From Sporosarcina highlanderae (lineage in GTDB: Bacteria > Bacillota > Bacilli > Bacillales_A > Planococcaceae), in the NCBI RefSeq assembly GCF_030433715.1, contig NZ_JAROCC010000001.1:62001-126000 (forward strand): a DNA stretch of 64,000 nt, in the 5' to 3' direction. Position numbers and translations under genes: made by a program. The notes under the pieces are model-generated. The model was not told the origin of the DNA. It did no database searches and saw nothing but the letters and a program-made list of their open reading frames with translations. This document shows positions 7,820 to 17,663 of the stretch, in pieces. The first letter of the stretch is position 1. The number at the start of each line of letters is the position of its first letter.

Positions 7820-9340
7820 TTATCGGAAAGAAAGTTTCTTCTTCACTGCATTTATTATTGGGTCTATATCTTCAATTCTCATGAGGTATATGGTAACTCC
7901 GTATATTATAGCCCCAGCAAATATGGAAATTAGTAATGGTACATTAGCTCCTCCAAAATAAATAAATGTTAACTTATAAGTGATTTTTGCGGCTCCCCCC
8001 ATAATTAGGGATGCAAGGGTAATCTTTATTAAAGGTTCAAATTTCTTTTTCATCCCTAAAGGGCCTATTTTCCGTTTCAGACTAAAATAGAGCAAAATAG
8101 TACATATAATACTTGAAAGACTTGTAGCTAAAGCAAGACCACCAATACCTAGGTATTTTGAAAGAATTATATTTAAAACTATATTTAGTAATACAGTTAC
8201 TGTAGCATTGATCATAGGAGTCTTTGTATCCTGTAGAGAATAAAATACCCTAAATAAAAGTTCCCGATACCCTATACCAACCATCCCTATAGAATAAAAA
8301 AAGAGGGCAATCGCCGTCATCGATACAGCTTTGTTGTCAAAATCTCCTCTCCCATATAAAAAACTTACTATTTGTTCCGAAAATATTATTACTCCAATGG
8401 TAGCAGGTAGCACTAATACACTGATTCCAATAATTGCGTTTGAGACTGATGTTTTTAATCCATCAATATTATTTCCCGCAACCATTTTGGAGATAAGAGG
8501 AAATAGAACAGTTACAATTGATAAAACAAATATGCCATAGACAAAATCATTTACCCTCTCAGCATAGGTTAAGGCAGCAATACCACCTTCTGTTATATAT
8601 GAAGCTATAGTCCTATCAACTATAGTATTTAATTGATTTACTGATGCTCCAATCATTACTGGAAAGGCGATAATTCCCATCCTTTTTATATATTTATCCT
8701 TAAAATTAATTTTTAGTTTTTGGCGATAACCAGTTTTGTATACATAAGGAATTATGAGTACTATTTGGAAGGCTGTTGCCAAAACTGTCCCTATAGCTAG
8801 AACTAAAATATTAGTATTAGTACTCAGATATATTGAGATGATTATTAGAATGTTCATAGGAAATCCTATTAATGCAGGGATTAGGTAATTACCTTTTATT
8901 TGTAATAATCCATTGAAAACGGCTAAAAAACCTGTGAAATACATACCTAAGATACTAATCCTTGTAAATTCAACCGCTAAACGTAAGGTCTCACCATTAA
9001 ATCCAACCGCTACAATTTTAATTATTTGTTCAGTATATGCTAATCCAATAGTAACCATTATAGTTATTATAACTATAAGGACATTTAATAGGTTATTAGT
9101 AAACTTATTGGCTTCTTTTGTCCCATTTTCACTTTCTATTTTGGAATACATAGGAATATATGCTGTAGAAATACCTGCTGCCATAAGTCCAAATAAAACT
9201 ATCGGTACAGTTTTAGAAATGAGATAAGCGTCAGCTATATTAGATACACCATAAAAGTTGGCTAATGTAATATCCCTAGCAAAACCAAATACCTTTGATA
9301 ATATTGTTATCATCATTAACATGAGGGCCGTTTTCTTCAT
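7820..9340 (-). CDS. MurJ/MviN-family lipid-linked oligosaccharide flippase
   Basis: Multi-pass membrane protein of 506 residues with about 14 hydrophobic segments, starting at the ATG at 9340 behind AGAAGGAATTTA. The pattern of the N-terminal half (ITILSKVFGFARDI, ISTAYIPMYS) and YAERVNDFVYGIF fits the MurJ/MviN branch of the MOP exporter superfamily. In this setting it most likely flips the polysaccharide repeat unit on undecaprenyl diphosphate, taking the place of a Wzx. A lipid II flippase role is possible but less likely inside a capsule-type locus. Its 3' end abuts the decayed IS4 element. Confidence 0.85.
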   Translation of the reverse strand: MKKTALMLMMITILSKVFGFARDITLANFYGVSNIADAYLISKTVPIVLFGLMAAGISTAYIPMYSKIESENGTKEANKFTNNLLNVLIVIITIMVTIGLAYTEQIIKIVAVGFNGETLRLAVEFTRISILGMYFTGFLAVFNGLLQIKGNYLIPALIGFPMNILIIISIYLSTNTNILVLAIGTVLATAFQIVLIIPYVYKTGYRQKLKINFKDKYIKRMGIIAFPVMIGASVNQLNTIVDRTIASYITEGGIAALTYAERVNDFVYGIFVLSIVTVLFPLISKMVAGNNIDGLKTSVSNAIIGISVLVLPATIGVIIFSEQIVSFLYGRGDFDNKAVSMTAIALFFYSIGMVGIGYRELLFRVFYSLQDTKTPMINATVTVLLNIVLNIILSKYLGIGGLALATSLSSIICTILLYFSLKRKIGPLGMKKKFEPLIKITLASLIMGGAAKITYKLTFIYFGGANVPLLISIFAGAIIYGVTIYLMRIEDIDPIINAVKKKLSFR

Positions 9341-9473
9341 TAAATTCCTTCTTTTTGATAGCACTGTATCCGTGCATAATAATATTACAATACAAGATAA
9401 TAATTAATACAGAGCTTTTTAAACAAAAATATTACTATCTTGTAGTGTTTCAATTTAAAAAACCTATCTGCTG

Positions 9474-10580
9474 TTATATTAGTTTCAGTATATCTTCAGT
9501 ATAAGTACCAAATAATGCACCGTTGTTAAACTGGTGAAAATTTATTTCTTGATTGTTTAGATTTAACTCAATTAATATTGGACTACCATCTTTCCCAAGT
9601 GCAATATCCCATGATACTAGATTGAAATACTTTAACTGACCATGAAGATTAGTTACAACATCTAGTAAGGACTTAAAATCGTGAATCTTCCCCTTGCTAA
9701 ACTGGAAATTCGTATACGGATGCTCAAAGTATTTCTTTCCGAATTTATCTATAGCATATTCATTAAAATCACCTTTTTCATTAACTCCACAGGACAATCC
9801 TCCAGCAGCTTGATTGTCAACGTTACCCCCATTATTACCAAATCGGACAACTGTTGATAATAAGTGGATTTTATTATTTTGTCTTAAAGATATTACTCTA
9901 ATAGTATTTAATGATGATGGATAGATATCATTTAGAGAATCATGTTGTTCCAAACATTCTTGAATAATAAAATTGCTCCCGCCATATTCCCTCTCAATAT
10001 TCATAAGTGTTATTTTCTCAGCACCCCTATAAAGAATCCCATTATGGCAATTAAGTATCTGAACATTCTTTCCACCGCCACTATCAATACTAGGCTTGAC
10101 GACAACTTTCTTCGGGAAGTTTTTAAGTTTGCATTCAGCTTCTTCAAAGGATAGGTTTTCAAAGTCATTGCTATAATAATTAGAATTAATATTTCTTAAG
10201 ATAATAATAGGTTCCTTTACATTCTTAAAAAAAGTCGTATAAAAATTTTTATCTGAATATGCCTCTTGAAACGGCATAAAATTAAGTTTTGGTTCAATTA
10301 AACTATAAAATATATCTTCTGGTATATACTTTTCATCGTATACGCCATTTACAACACTATATGCTTGATGCCAGTTTTTTTTTATCTTTATACCATTTTT
10401 TCTATGCCAATAATTATTTATTTTTTCTTCGTAATCTTTTTTGAGAGGAGTATTTAGTCCCGTATTAGCCTTTTGAATTCTACGTATTTTACTTCTATTT
10501 CCTGAAATTACCCGAAATTTATTTACCATGTTAAAGCCTTGAATTGTTGCCTCTTTAAGTTTATTTCTAATAGCTTTCAT
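9474..10580 (-). CDS. Sugar-transfer-associated ATP-grasp protein
   Basis: The 368-residue protein has the ATP-grasp layout: phosphate-binding lysines and a glycine loop in KKVVVKPSIDSGGGKNVQIL (about residues 155-175), a SLNTIRVISL strand, and the metal-binding end ILIELNLNNQEIN. This composition fits the sugar-transfer-associated ATP-grasp family found in polysaccharide loci. Such enzymes join a carboxylate to an amine or similar nucleophile using ATP; the substrate is unknown. RBS GGGGGAAAG precedes the ATG at 10580. It is the second ATP-grasp gene in a row, which suggests amino-acid or peptide addition to the polymer. Confidence 0.75.
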   Translation of the reverse strand: MKAIRNKLKEATIQGFNMVNKFRVISGNRSKIRRIQKANTGLNTPLKKDYEEKINNYWHRKNGIKIKKNWHQAYSVVNGVYDEKYIPEDIFYSLIEPKLNFMPFQEAYSDKNFYTTFFKNVKEPIIILRNINSNYYSNDFENLSFEEAECKLKNFPKKVVVKPSIDSGGGKNVQILNCHNGILYRGAEKITLMNIEREYGGSNFIIQECLEQHDSLNDIYPSSLNTIRVISLRQNNKIHLLSTVVRFGNNGGNVDNQAAGGLSCGVNEKGDFNEYAIDKFGKKYFEHPYTNFQFSKGKIHDFKSLLDVVTNLHGQLKYFNLVSWDIALGKDGSPILIELNLNNQEINFHQFNNGALFGTYTEDILKLI

Positions 10581-10685
10581 TAACTTTCCCCCACATTAAA
10601 ATTAGGATAACAACTTTCTTATTATTGATAGTTGCGAAATTTATTTAAAAGGCTTACGATGGGCCAATCAAATAAAGTTGCTTTT

Positions 10686-11558
10686 CTAAAAGTCTTTATT
10701 TTCATAGGTATCTTTTATATTAATCATATTCCCTAATAAAATATCATCATCACTATTTGCAAATCGTACAAATCCAGAACCATCATAAAAAGTTATTTCT
10801 CCAAAATACAGTTGGTTGTTAACAAAATACCAATCAATTCTTGCATGAATTAAATTCTTTGCCAACTTTTCAGATAAGGTAATCATTTCTTCGAGAAAAC
10901 CTGGCTTTTCTAAAGGATTATCAGTGAGCTTGACACCTTGTTCAATATTCAAGTGGTTCCATTCTAGATCATAGAAATCCTGCGTGTAATTTTTGGACCC
11001 CCGATTACAGTGAACTTGAATTAACCTTGCCTTTCCATTAAAACATAAAACCTTATAATCATTTAAAGTCCGGCTATTTCGATCTTCAAGATATTCTTCG
11101 GCTATAATAAGTGGTTGAACATTTTTATAAAACCACTCTCTACCATACCAATATGCATTACTTTTTAAATGCTTATTTAATTTTTTAATTATTTTTTGTT
11201 TATCAAGTTTATTTTTGTCCTTGCAAATTATTACACTTTTAGAATCATGATTACATTTAAGAACAAACTGTTCAGGCATCTTAGTAAAATCTATTTCATA
11301 AGCATTTTTCCAAACCCCGATTAATGGGACCAAATACTTTTCACCAATTTTTTCCTTTATATACTTCCTAACTTCATATTTATCTACCAGTTTTGTATAA
11401 TCTGGATTGCGGTCATTAATTTTTAACCACTGTAATTTTTCATTAAAAGTCTCTGGGTTTTTAAGATCCAAGACTTGTCTTATATTTTTATAAAATATAA
11501 CCTTCAAATATAATGAATCGGGAATAACTCGACATAATCTAATTAATAAAGCTCTCAT
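10686..11558 (-). CDS. TupA-like ATP-grasp protein
   Basis: A 290-residue protein of the TupA-like ATP-grasp family, named after the teichuronopeptide biosynthesis protein of alkaliphilic Bacillus. Seen: the typical opening KNPETFNEKLQWLKINDRNP, the motif VLKCNHDSKSVIIC, DYKVLCFNGKARLIQV, and the terminal ARIDWYFVNNQLYFGEITFY with the acidic metal ligands. The ATG at 11558 is preferred (AAAGGAG 11 bases upstream); a GTG 24 bases earlier lies before that site. It probably ligates an amino acid to a uronic acid or to a growing peptide in the polymer. Substrate inferred only from family and from ugd in the same locus. Confidence 0.8.
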   Translation of the reverse strand: MRALLIRLCRVIPDSLYLKVIFYKNIRQVLDLKNPETFNEKLQWLKINDRNPDYTKLVDKYEVRKYIKEKIGEKYLVPLIGVWKNAYEIDFTKMPEQFVLKCNHDSKSVIICKDKNKLDKQKIIKKLNKHLKSNAYWYGREWFYKNVQPLIIAEEYLEDRNSRTLNDYKVLCFNGKARLIQVHCNRGSKNYTQDFYDLEWNHLNIEQGVKLTDNPLEKPGFLEEMITLSEKLAKNLIHARIDWYFVNNQLYFGEITFYDGSGFVRFANSDDDILLGNMINIKDTYENKDF

Positions 11559-11609
11559 ACTAGTTTCTTCTCCTTTTTTCACTAGAAATCCTTACAGGTT
11601 CTTAAGCAT

Positions 11610-12737
11610 TTAGAATATAAAAAACTTTAAGCTTGTCAGATTTCCACGGGCACACGCTATAAAAAGAATTATACAAGAGAGAATAAAAACAAACTGTCTT
11701 AAATTTATTTTTGCAATTCTTTTATATCGGCTTGACTTTAGTACATATATTAGTAAGGGAATCGCAATAACAGATAGAAAAATCACAAGCCTATGAAAGG
11801 TGTTATATTCAATTGAGGAAACAAATAAAATTACAGCAATATATTTGCAAAAAATTAACAATTTCCGCACATTATCTGTATCACCTTCCATTTTAATAGA
11901 TCTAGACACCAAAGATATTAAATAAATAATAAATAATAAACTTATTCCACCAATTATATACTCCCAAATGTATGAAAATGTCCCATAAAGTATATAATTC
12001 TCTGCCTTTTCTATACTCGCTAGAACATACTCCCTACCAAAAGTATAAATAATTGCCACTGCAAATATTGCGAATAAGACTTTTAAAAACCTCTGATATT
12101 GGTTTTTACTCTTTTCAAAAAAAAGATAGCTTAATCTAATAAGTGTCAACATCAGCACTGCAGGATGTAATAATGAGGCCAATACATACCATATAACATT
12201 CTTGAATATAGACTTTCCTTCCAACATTTCCTTATAAACACAAACCGCAATAATTGAAAAACCTAACATTGTCCTTATTCCAGAAATAACCTCAATCATT
12301 ACTCCTAGAGACATGAAAAAAAACAGCACAAGCGCTGCATCAGATGAAGGCAACTTATATCTAATCACACTTCTTTTTAAAATATAAAAAACATTATTAT
12401 AAAATATAAGGGCTGTAATGGCAGGCAGTAAACCATCTATTTTGGTCTTACCAATTAGGTGCATATACAACAAATTAATTGGAGTCGTAGAGTTCAACAT
12501 CTCTTTAAATAGCTCACTGAAACTTAAACTGCCCCAAATATGCATTATAGGTATTAATCTATATAAATCTGCTCCCGGAGCAGGAACAAAAAAGAAAGAC
12601 ATTGTAGATAATATTATAGTATATATAAATAATATTTTACCTATATATCTGTTTCCAAGCTTATATATTAAAAAACATATCAGCCAAAGTACTATCACAT
12701 AGGTAAAAAGAGCAATAAGCCTTTCGGTTAGGTACAA
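11610..12737 (-). CDS. EpsG-like polysaccharide polymerase
   Basis: Integral membrane protein of 375 residues with about 10 hydrophobic segments and the conserved loop EVISGIRTMLGFSI (around residue 150), as in EpsG-type polymerases. It should join flipped repeat units at the outer membrane face. It begins with TTG at 12737, supported by GGGGAG seven bases upstream. Wzy-type proteins are very divergent, so the call rests on topology, the GIR motif and its place among glycosyltransferase, flippase and modifying genes. Confidence 0.75.
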   Translation of the reverse strand: MYLTERLIALFTYVIVLWLICFLIYKLGNRYIGKILFIYTIILSTMSFFFVPAPGADLYRLIPIMHIWGSLSFSELFKEMLNSTTPINLLYMHLIGKTKIDGLLPAITALIFYNNVFYILKRSVIRYKLPSSDAALVLFFFMSLGVMIEVISGIRTMLGFSIIAVCVYKEMLEGKSIFKNVIWYVLASLLHPAVLMLTLIRLSYLFFEKSKNQYQRFLKVLFAIFAVAIIYTFGREYVLASIEKAENYILYGTFSYIWEYIIGGISLLFIIYLISLVSRSIKMEGDTDNVRKLLIFCKYIAVILFVSSIEYNTFHRLVIFLSVIAIPLLIYVLKSSRYKRIAKINLRQFVFILSCIILFIACARGNLTSLKFFIF

Positions 12738-12912
12738 TTAAATTCTCCCCATTTATTGTTTCTATTTATAAATGTTCTGCATAGCAAAGTAACTCGTATT
12801 AGCCTAGATAACGATGACTAATAATTAGTACTAATCAGGATTACAATATATTATCATAGTTATTATAAATTCCCATCTACTTCCTCTTAGGTGTACTTAA
12901 TGTAATTATTAA
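12738..12912. other. AT-rich spacer between glycosyltransferase and polymerase genes
   Basis: A 175-base AT-rich gap. I see no convincing hairpin terminator, so the operon may read through. Several A/T tracts could hold a weak promoter, but none stands out. Confidence 0.3.
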
Positions 12913-13998
12913 TTATTGATTGATTAATTCACTATATAAATAATTACTTTTTTGGGCTAAAGCATCCCAATCGTAATTTCGTGATAACCTTTTTGCGTTA
13001 TTTCCTTTTTCCTCTAAATTAGTTTTTTCACGGATGAGTCTATTTATAGCTATGACTATACTTTCTATTTCAGCCTCAGCAGTCCAACCTGCATTTCCTT
13101 TTTCAATTTCCTCTGCCATATTTGTACCTGTGGTAACAAGACATGGTAATCCATATGATAATGCCTCGATTAACCCCATTGGGTGTCCTTCAAATCTCGA
13201 TGTTAAAACAAAAAAATCACTTTCCAAAAGTAAAGCTTCTTTTTCGTTATCGAAAATGGCATCCTTTACTTTAATAATTTTTTCTAAACCATGTTTGTCA
13301 ATTAAGTCGGTTACCTCACGTTTCGAACCGTCTTGATCCTCTCCATAAATTTCAATTTGAAAAACCCCATCAATCTCATTCTTTAGTTTTGCACAAGCCT
13401 CTATAAGTAAATCTATTCCTTTATGATAAACATGTAATCTTCCCACAAAAACTCCTTTTAAGGGAGAACGTTCCTTAATAGTTTTCTGTATTGCTTTGAA
13501 ATGAGTACCATTAGGAACTATTAAATAATTTTGATTCCACCGATCACCAGAGTCCTGATACTCAGATAGATTTAAATACTGAATGGCAAGTGCATTCTTC
13601 GTAAATTTATTAAAAATCAATTTATTCGAAATTATCTTTTTAATAGATTTAATGTTTTGAGCACCTCTTGTTAATGAGCCTCTCGGAATTATAATGTATG
13701 GAATTTTATGTTTAACGAGCTCTTTTGAAATTAAATAGTAATCTAAAAAGTAAATCCCTTGGAATATAACTAAATCCGGATTGTTAAAAGGTTCTGGAAG
13801 TTCGGATACTTTTTTTGAAGGAAAATCATTAATATTACAATAATTTATGTTTTTAGTTTGATTTGATTTATATATCGAGTTCAAATTATACCAAAATACA
13901 TTATCAATTCCGCTCTGACTTTCTATTTGGGCAGGCACACTGTACGTTAGACCTGCTGCCTTATTTCCAGAAAGACAGGTAATGTATACAATATTCAA
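12913..13998 (-). CDS. Glycosyltransferase, GT4-like (GT-B fold)
   Basis: A 361-residue cytosolic or peripheral glycosyltransferase. The C-terminal half carries VGRLHVYHKGIDLLIEA, then FVLTSRFEGHPMGLIEALSYG, the EX7E motif of GT4 retaining enzymes. It starts with TTG at 13998, preceded by GGGAGAG, and overlaps the previous gene's stop as TTGA, which favours coupled translation. It should add one sugar to the lipid-linked repeat unit; donor and linkage cannot be told from sequence. Confidence 0.85.
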   Translation of the reverse strand: MNIVYITCLSGNKAAGLTYSVPAQIESQSGIDNVFWYNLNSIYKSNQTKNINYCNINDFPSKKVSELPEPFNNPDLVIFQGIYFLDYYLISKELVKHKIPYIIIPRGSLTRGAQNIKSIKKIISNKLIFNKFTKNALAIQYLNLSEYQDSGDRWNQNYLIVPNGTHFKAIQKTIKERSPLKGVFVGRLHVYHKGIDLLIEACAKLKNEIDGVFQIEIYGEDQDGSKREVTDLIDKHGLEKIIKVKDAIFDNEKEALLLESDFFVLTSRFEGHPMGLIEALSYGLPCLVTTGTNMAEEIEKGNAGWTAEAEIESIVIAINRLIREKTNLEEKGNNAKRLSRNYDWDALAQKSNYLYSELINQ

Positions 13999-15206
13999 CT
14001 TATACTCTCTCCCAATAAATTGCTTATTTTCCTATATGTTTTTCCCCTATTAAACAGGTCTTCTGCTAGTTCACGATTATTTCTACCCATATCTTCTCTC
14101 AGATTTTTATCATTAATCAAATCAAGAAGTTTTTCATATAAATCTAATGAACAGCCATTTTTACAATTAAACCCTACTCTGTAATATTCCACAAGTTCTT
14201 TATATTCATTAGATTCCTGAGTATTCAAAACCGGTAGCCCTGCAGCAGCATAGTCACCCACTTTATTTATTATACTTCCAGCAGATCCTGCTTTAATCGG
14301 ATTTACTGCAATATCACACGATTTTAAAATTCCAATCATTTTATTGTACTCTAATCTTCCAGTAAATTCCGTATATATTCCTTTTTCATTTGCGTGATTT
14401 TCGAATTTAGATCTAAGCGGCCCATCTCCCATAACAATAAATTTAACATTGCTAATCCCATTATCTTTTAGAATCGCCAAAGCATCTATTACACTATAAA
14501 GATCATAGCTATGACCTAACGTACCTATATAAGCAACCCATATCTCATCTTTGGGCTTATTTAACAAGATATTTTCTTTAACTAGTTTGTCAAAATAAGC
14601 TAATTCAGTTCCTAAATATACACTATGAGCCTCTTTGCACTTATTATTAACACTTAAGGCCCTATCAGCATAAGTTTGCGAAACAGCTATAATTTCATCT
14701 GCATTAGAATAGATATAATTTGCTTGCTTTTTCATTGGGTAAAATAATATGTCACTTATTAAAGGTATATTAAAGACCATCTTAAAAGCCTCAGGCCACA
14801 AATCTTGAATATCAATTATAAAACGGACTCCTTGCTTTTTCGCATAATTTGCGGCAATTCTTGCTACATCAAGTGAAGGTACGGAGCAATAAATGACGTC
14901 CGGTTTTTTTCTTTTTTCAAAATAACGTTTTAAACTTTTCCCCATTATATAATGACTGTAAAAACGCTTTATTGATACATTCTTCTTATAACCAGGTTCC
15001 TGTAAAATGGTTAGTTTATAACTAATACTATTTAATTGCTCGTTTGTTATTATTCTTCGACTCTTGGTTCTATGCGAAAAACTAGTTGTCACAACCTCGA
15101 CGCTTGATTTTTCTTTATCAATATTTTCAGCTATATAATGGAACCTACCATTTCCTATTTCGCCTGGCACTTGTGTAAAGTGCGCAATAATTAGTATATC
15201 TTGCAT
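13995..15206 (-). CDS. Glycosyltransferase, WbuB-like GT4
   Basis: GT-B glycosyltransferase with an N-terminal acceptor domain (PGEIGNGRFHYIAENI, then IDIQDLWPEAF) and a C-terminal donor domain (WVAYIGTLGHSYDL, GDGPLRSKFE, KVGDYAAAGLPVL). This fits the WbuB/GT4 branch that often acts on amino-sugar acceptors. The ATG at 15206 has AGGTGAG five bases upstream; a GTG at 15215 overlapping the previous stop is the alternative. Length about 403 residues, normal. It overlaps the next gene by four bases. Confidence 0.85.
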   Translation of the reverse strand: MQDILIIAHFTQVPGEIGNGRFHYIAENIDKEKSSVEVVTTSFSHRTKSRRIITNEQLNSISYKLTILQEPGYKKNVSIKRFYSHYIMGKSLKRYFEKRKKPDVIYCSVPSLDVARIAANYAKKQGVRFIIDIQDLWPEAFKMVFNIPLISDILFYPMKKQANYIYSNADEIIAVSQTYADRALSVNNKCKEAHSVYLGTELAYFDKLVKENILLNKPKDEIWVAYIGTLGHSYDLYSVIDALAILKDNGISNVKFIVMGDGPLRSKFENHANEKGIYTEFTGRLEYNKMIGILKSCDIAVNPIKAGSAGSIINKVGDYAAAGLPVLNTQESNEYKELVEYYRVGFNCKNGCSLDLYEKLLDLINDKNLREDMGRNNRELAEDLFNRGKTYRKISNLLGESIS

Positions 15207-15211
15207 AACAC

Positions 15212-16210
15212 TCACCTACTTAATGCTAATATCTTAGATCTATATGCGGGGAAATATTCTGTATTCATATCTATATCCAATGCGCTATTTAATTCTTTAT
15301 ATATTTTTTCGTTCCATACCTTTTTCCCAACAAAAAACTCAAATTCTGTATTTTTACCAAATTGCTTTTTAAATAGATATAAACTATCATCCATACTATT
15401 GCTTCTTCCCCCACCATGATGAATTAATTCATAGCCGTTTTCTTTTCCCCATAAAGTAATTGCGTATCGTAAAATATACGCAGGTGACAAAAATAGAAAT
15501 TCACTAAGTGTACCTGACAAGTGGATATGAATAGTTTTTCCATATGTGAAGTAAAAACCCATCGCAATTGTTTGTTCTCGATAAATAGCTTCAACTATAA
15601 TTATATTGTTCCCTAATAATTCCAGGCATTGCTTAAAATAATTTTCATCAAAATAATAATAATCGGATGCATTATTACGGTCCATCGTAGAATAATATAT
15701 TTTCATGAAAGAATTTACATCTTTTGGATTTTCAGTAACCTTATAACTAACTCCCTCTCTTAATGCCTTTCTAACATTTTTCTTACACGATTTAGAAAAT
15801 TCGGATCGGGTCGGATCGTCATATTCTTTTAAATTAGTTCCTACAGTATTTCTTATATGAGATATGTCATAACATTTTTTAAAGTCATCAGCATTTTGAA
15901 CTAAAGGATGAAAACGTACAAATTCACTTATGATATTGTTTTTTTTACAATGTTCCTTAAATGATTCTTCATATTTTTCAACAAGTTCGTCCTTATGCTC
16001 CTCAGAACATTTAGTAATAATTGGGCCACCATATCCATAGGGTGTAACAATATCATAATAAGTTTCATTGTCAATTTTCACAGGTATCTCACGTTTTATG
16101 AACATATTTCTTACAGTTCCGAGTGAGCAATTATATGAATATTCACAACATTCACCATTTTCAATTTTTTCATATACCTTTCCATAATTAGTATTAAAAT
16201 ATATATCCAT
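15212..16210 (-). CDS. FemAB-like acyl/aminoacyl transferase
   Basis: A 332-residue protein with paired GNAT-like folds as in FemAB and related transferases. Marks: ITPYGYGGP-type segment (IVTPYGYGGPI), FVRFHPLVQN, the basic patch KSCKKNVRKALREGV, and the C-terminal YELIHHGGGRSNSMDD...LFKKQFG. The family moves aminoacyl groups from tRNA (peptidoglycan bridges) or acyl groups onto sugars. In this locus decoration of the polysaccharide is more likely than peptidoglycan bridge synthesis. It is a paralogue of the gene at 16689-17663. RBS AGGAGATATT precedes the ATG. Confidence 0.75.
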   Translation of the reverse strand: MDIYFNTNYGKVYEKIENGECCEYSYNCSLGTVRNMFIKREIPVKIDNETYYDIVTPYGYGGPIITKCSEEHKDELVEKYEESFKEHCKKNNIISEFVRFHPLVQNADDFKKCYDISHIRNTVGTNLKEYDDPTRSEFSKSCKKNVRKALREGVSYKVTENPKDVNSFMKIYYSTMDRNNASDYYYFDENYFKQCLELLGNNIIIVEAIYREQTIAMGFYFTYGKTIHIHLSGTLSEFLFLSPAYILRYAITLWGKENGYELIHHGGGRSNSMDDSLYLFKKQFGKNTEFEFFVGKKVWNEKIYKELNSALDIDMNTEYFPAYRSKILALSR

Positions 16211-16212
16211 TT

Positions 16213-16683
16213 CTAAATATCTCCTATTGGCTTAACTAATTGAACTCTTTCATCAATAAACCCATTATTTCTGTAAAATCTTAAAGCACCAGTATTAAAT
16301 GCAGCTGCAGAAACATCTATTGCAGCATAGCCAGAATCTCTGGTATAACATTCTACGCTTTCAACCAAATCTTTACCTACGTTCTTACTTCTATATTCTT
16401 TTGAAACAATTAAAGAATTAATAAAAATCCTATGCTCATCATAAAAAACTCGTGGATAGCACCATATAAAACCGATAACCGTATCTTCATCTTTTGCTAT
16501 AAACACTATTGCCTTATCTTCTTTTATAAATGTATAAATGCTATCTATCCTTTGATTAACATAATCAGGATTGACTTTTTTATCTGGGAAGCTTAACTGA
16601 ACATTTTCATGCTGCAAATCTATTAATTTATTTTTCACTAAATTGAACTCTTCAATTCTTAGCCTATTAATTATAATTCCCAT
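16213..16683 (-). CDS. GNAT-family N-acetyltransferase
   Basis: A 156-residue single-domain GNAT. The acetyl-CoA loop is YRSKNVGKDLVES (near residue 100), after the strand INSLIVSKEY, followed by ALRFYRNNGFIDE, the usual C-terminal signature. It is sandwiched between two FemAB-like genes with gaps of 2 and 5 bases. It may acetylate an amino-sugar nucleotide; no PglD-type acetyltransferase is present here although the 4,6-dehydratase and aminotransferase are. That role is inference. Confidence 0.8.
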   Translation of the reverse strand: MGIIINRLRIEEFNLVKNKLIDLQHENVQLSFPDKKVNPDYVNQRIDSIYTFIKEDKAIVFIAKDEDTVIGFIWCYPRVFYDEHRIFINSLIVSKEYRSKNVGKDLVESVECYTRDSGYAAIDVSAAAFNTGALRFYRNNGFIDERVQLVKPIGDI

Positions 16684-16688
16684 GGAAA

Positions 16689-17663
16689 TTAGCCTCCTCT
16701 ATATTCTGGAAAATAATCAGAGTTAAAACTGCCACTAATTTGAACTAATTTTTTGTAAACATCTTTTTGCCTTATTCTCTTTCCAACATAAAAAGGAAAA
16801 CCATTACTCTTTGTAAATGAGAGTTTAAATTTCATTAAATCTGTTGATCTGGACGCCCCACCTAAATGTAGAAATTCCTTATTATTTTCTTTACCCCATT
16901 CAGCAACAGTATATAGAATTAAGCTATTACCATTCAAATTTGTCTTTTCATAATTATTCGCAGAGAAATGGTAATGTAAATTCTTTCCATTGTGTAGAAA
17001 AATACTTGAAGAAATAATCTCATCTTCATAAATTGCGTTTACAATAAAAATATTACCAGACAACTTTTCGAAATTTCGCTTTAAAAGGAATATATCGAAT
17101 TGATAATATTCACTTATACTATTTTTTTGTATAGTGTTTTGATATAAACAATAAAAATTTTCGATAGTTTCGCCAGTATAATCGAATTGTATACTTACAT
17201 TTGATTTAATAGCTTTTCTTATTAAGTTTCGTCTTTTCGACGAGATTTCATCTGTTAAAATATTGTCAACTAGTAAATTAACAGCTATTGTTTTTTTATT
17301 CTCACTCAATAGATAGTATTTTTGAAAATCTATATGATTTTCAAGCCACGGGGAAAAACGAACATACTCAGTTACAATATTATTTTCTATACAATACTTT
17401 GAAAAATCCTCTTCAAAGGATTTAATAAGTAAGTCCTTTGTATGGTTTGAACAATCCATTATACAAGGACCATTAAAACCATAAGGAGTAATAATATCAT
17501 AATATTTTGTTTCCTCGATTGTATAAGGAACTACTCTTTTAACATAAGGATAAATAATTGTCCCATAATCATTTTCTAATTTGTAGTAACCTGGTTTACC
17601 ACAATCTAAACCCGCATATAATTCTACCCACTTAGGATGATAATAAATATCAGGATAATTCAT
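16689..17663 (-). CDS. FemAB-like acyl/aminoacyl transferase, second copy
   Basis: A 324-residue paralogue of the 15212-16210 product. Shared marks include YYDIITPYGFNGP, EYVRFSPWLENH, the basic segment SSKRRNLIRKAIKSNV and the end EFLHLGGASRSTDLMKFKLSF. The ATG overlaps the preceding stop as ATGA, and a run of GGAGGAGGAG gives a strong ribosome site. Presence of two related but clearly diverged copies suggests two successive additions or two acceptor positions, rather than recent duplication. Confidence 0.75.
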   Translation of the reverse strand: MNYPDIYYHPKWVELYAGLDCGKPGYYKLENDYGTIIYPYVKRVVPYTIEETKYYDIITPYGFNGPCIMDCSNHTKDLLIKSFEEDFSKYCIENNIVTEYVRFSPWLENHIDFQKYYLLSENKKTIAVNLLVDNILTDEISSKRRNLIRKAIKSNVSIQFDYTGETIENFYCLYQNTIQKNSISEYYQFDIFLLKRNFEKLSGNIFIVNAIYEDEIISSSIFLHNGKNLHYHFSANNYEKTNLNGNSLILYTVAEWGKENNKEFLHLGGASRSTDLMKFKLSFTKSNGFPFYVGKRIRQKDVYKKLVQISGSFNSDYFPEYRGG

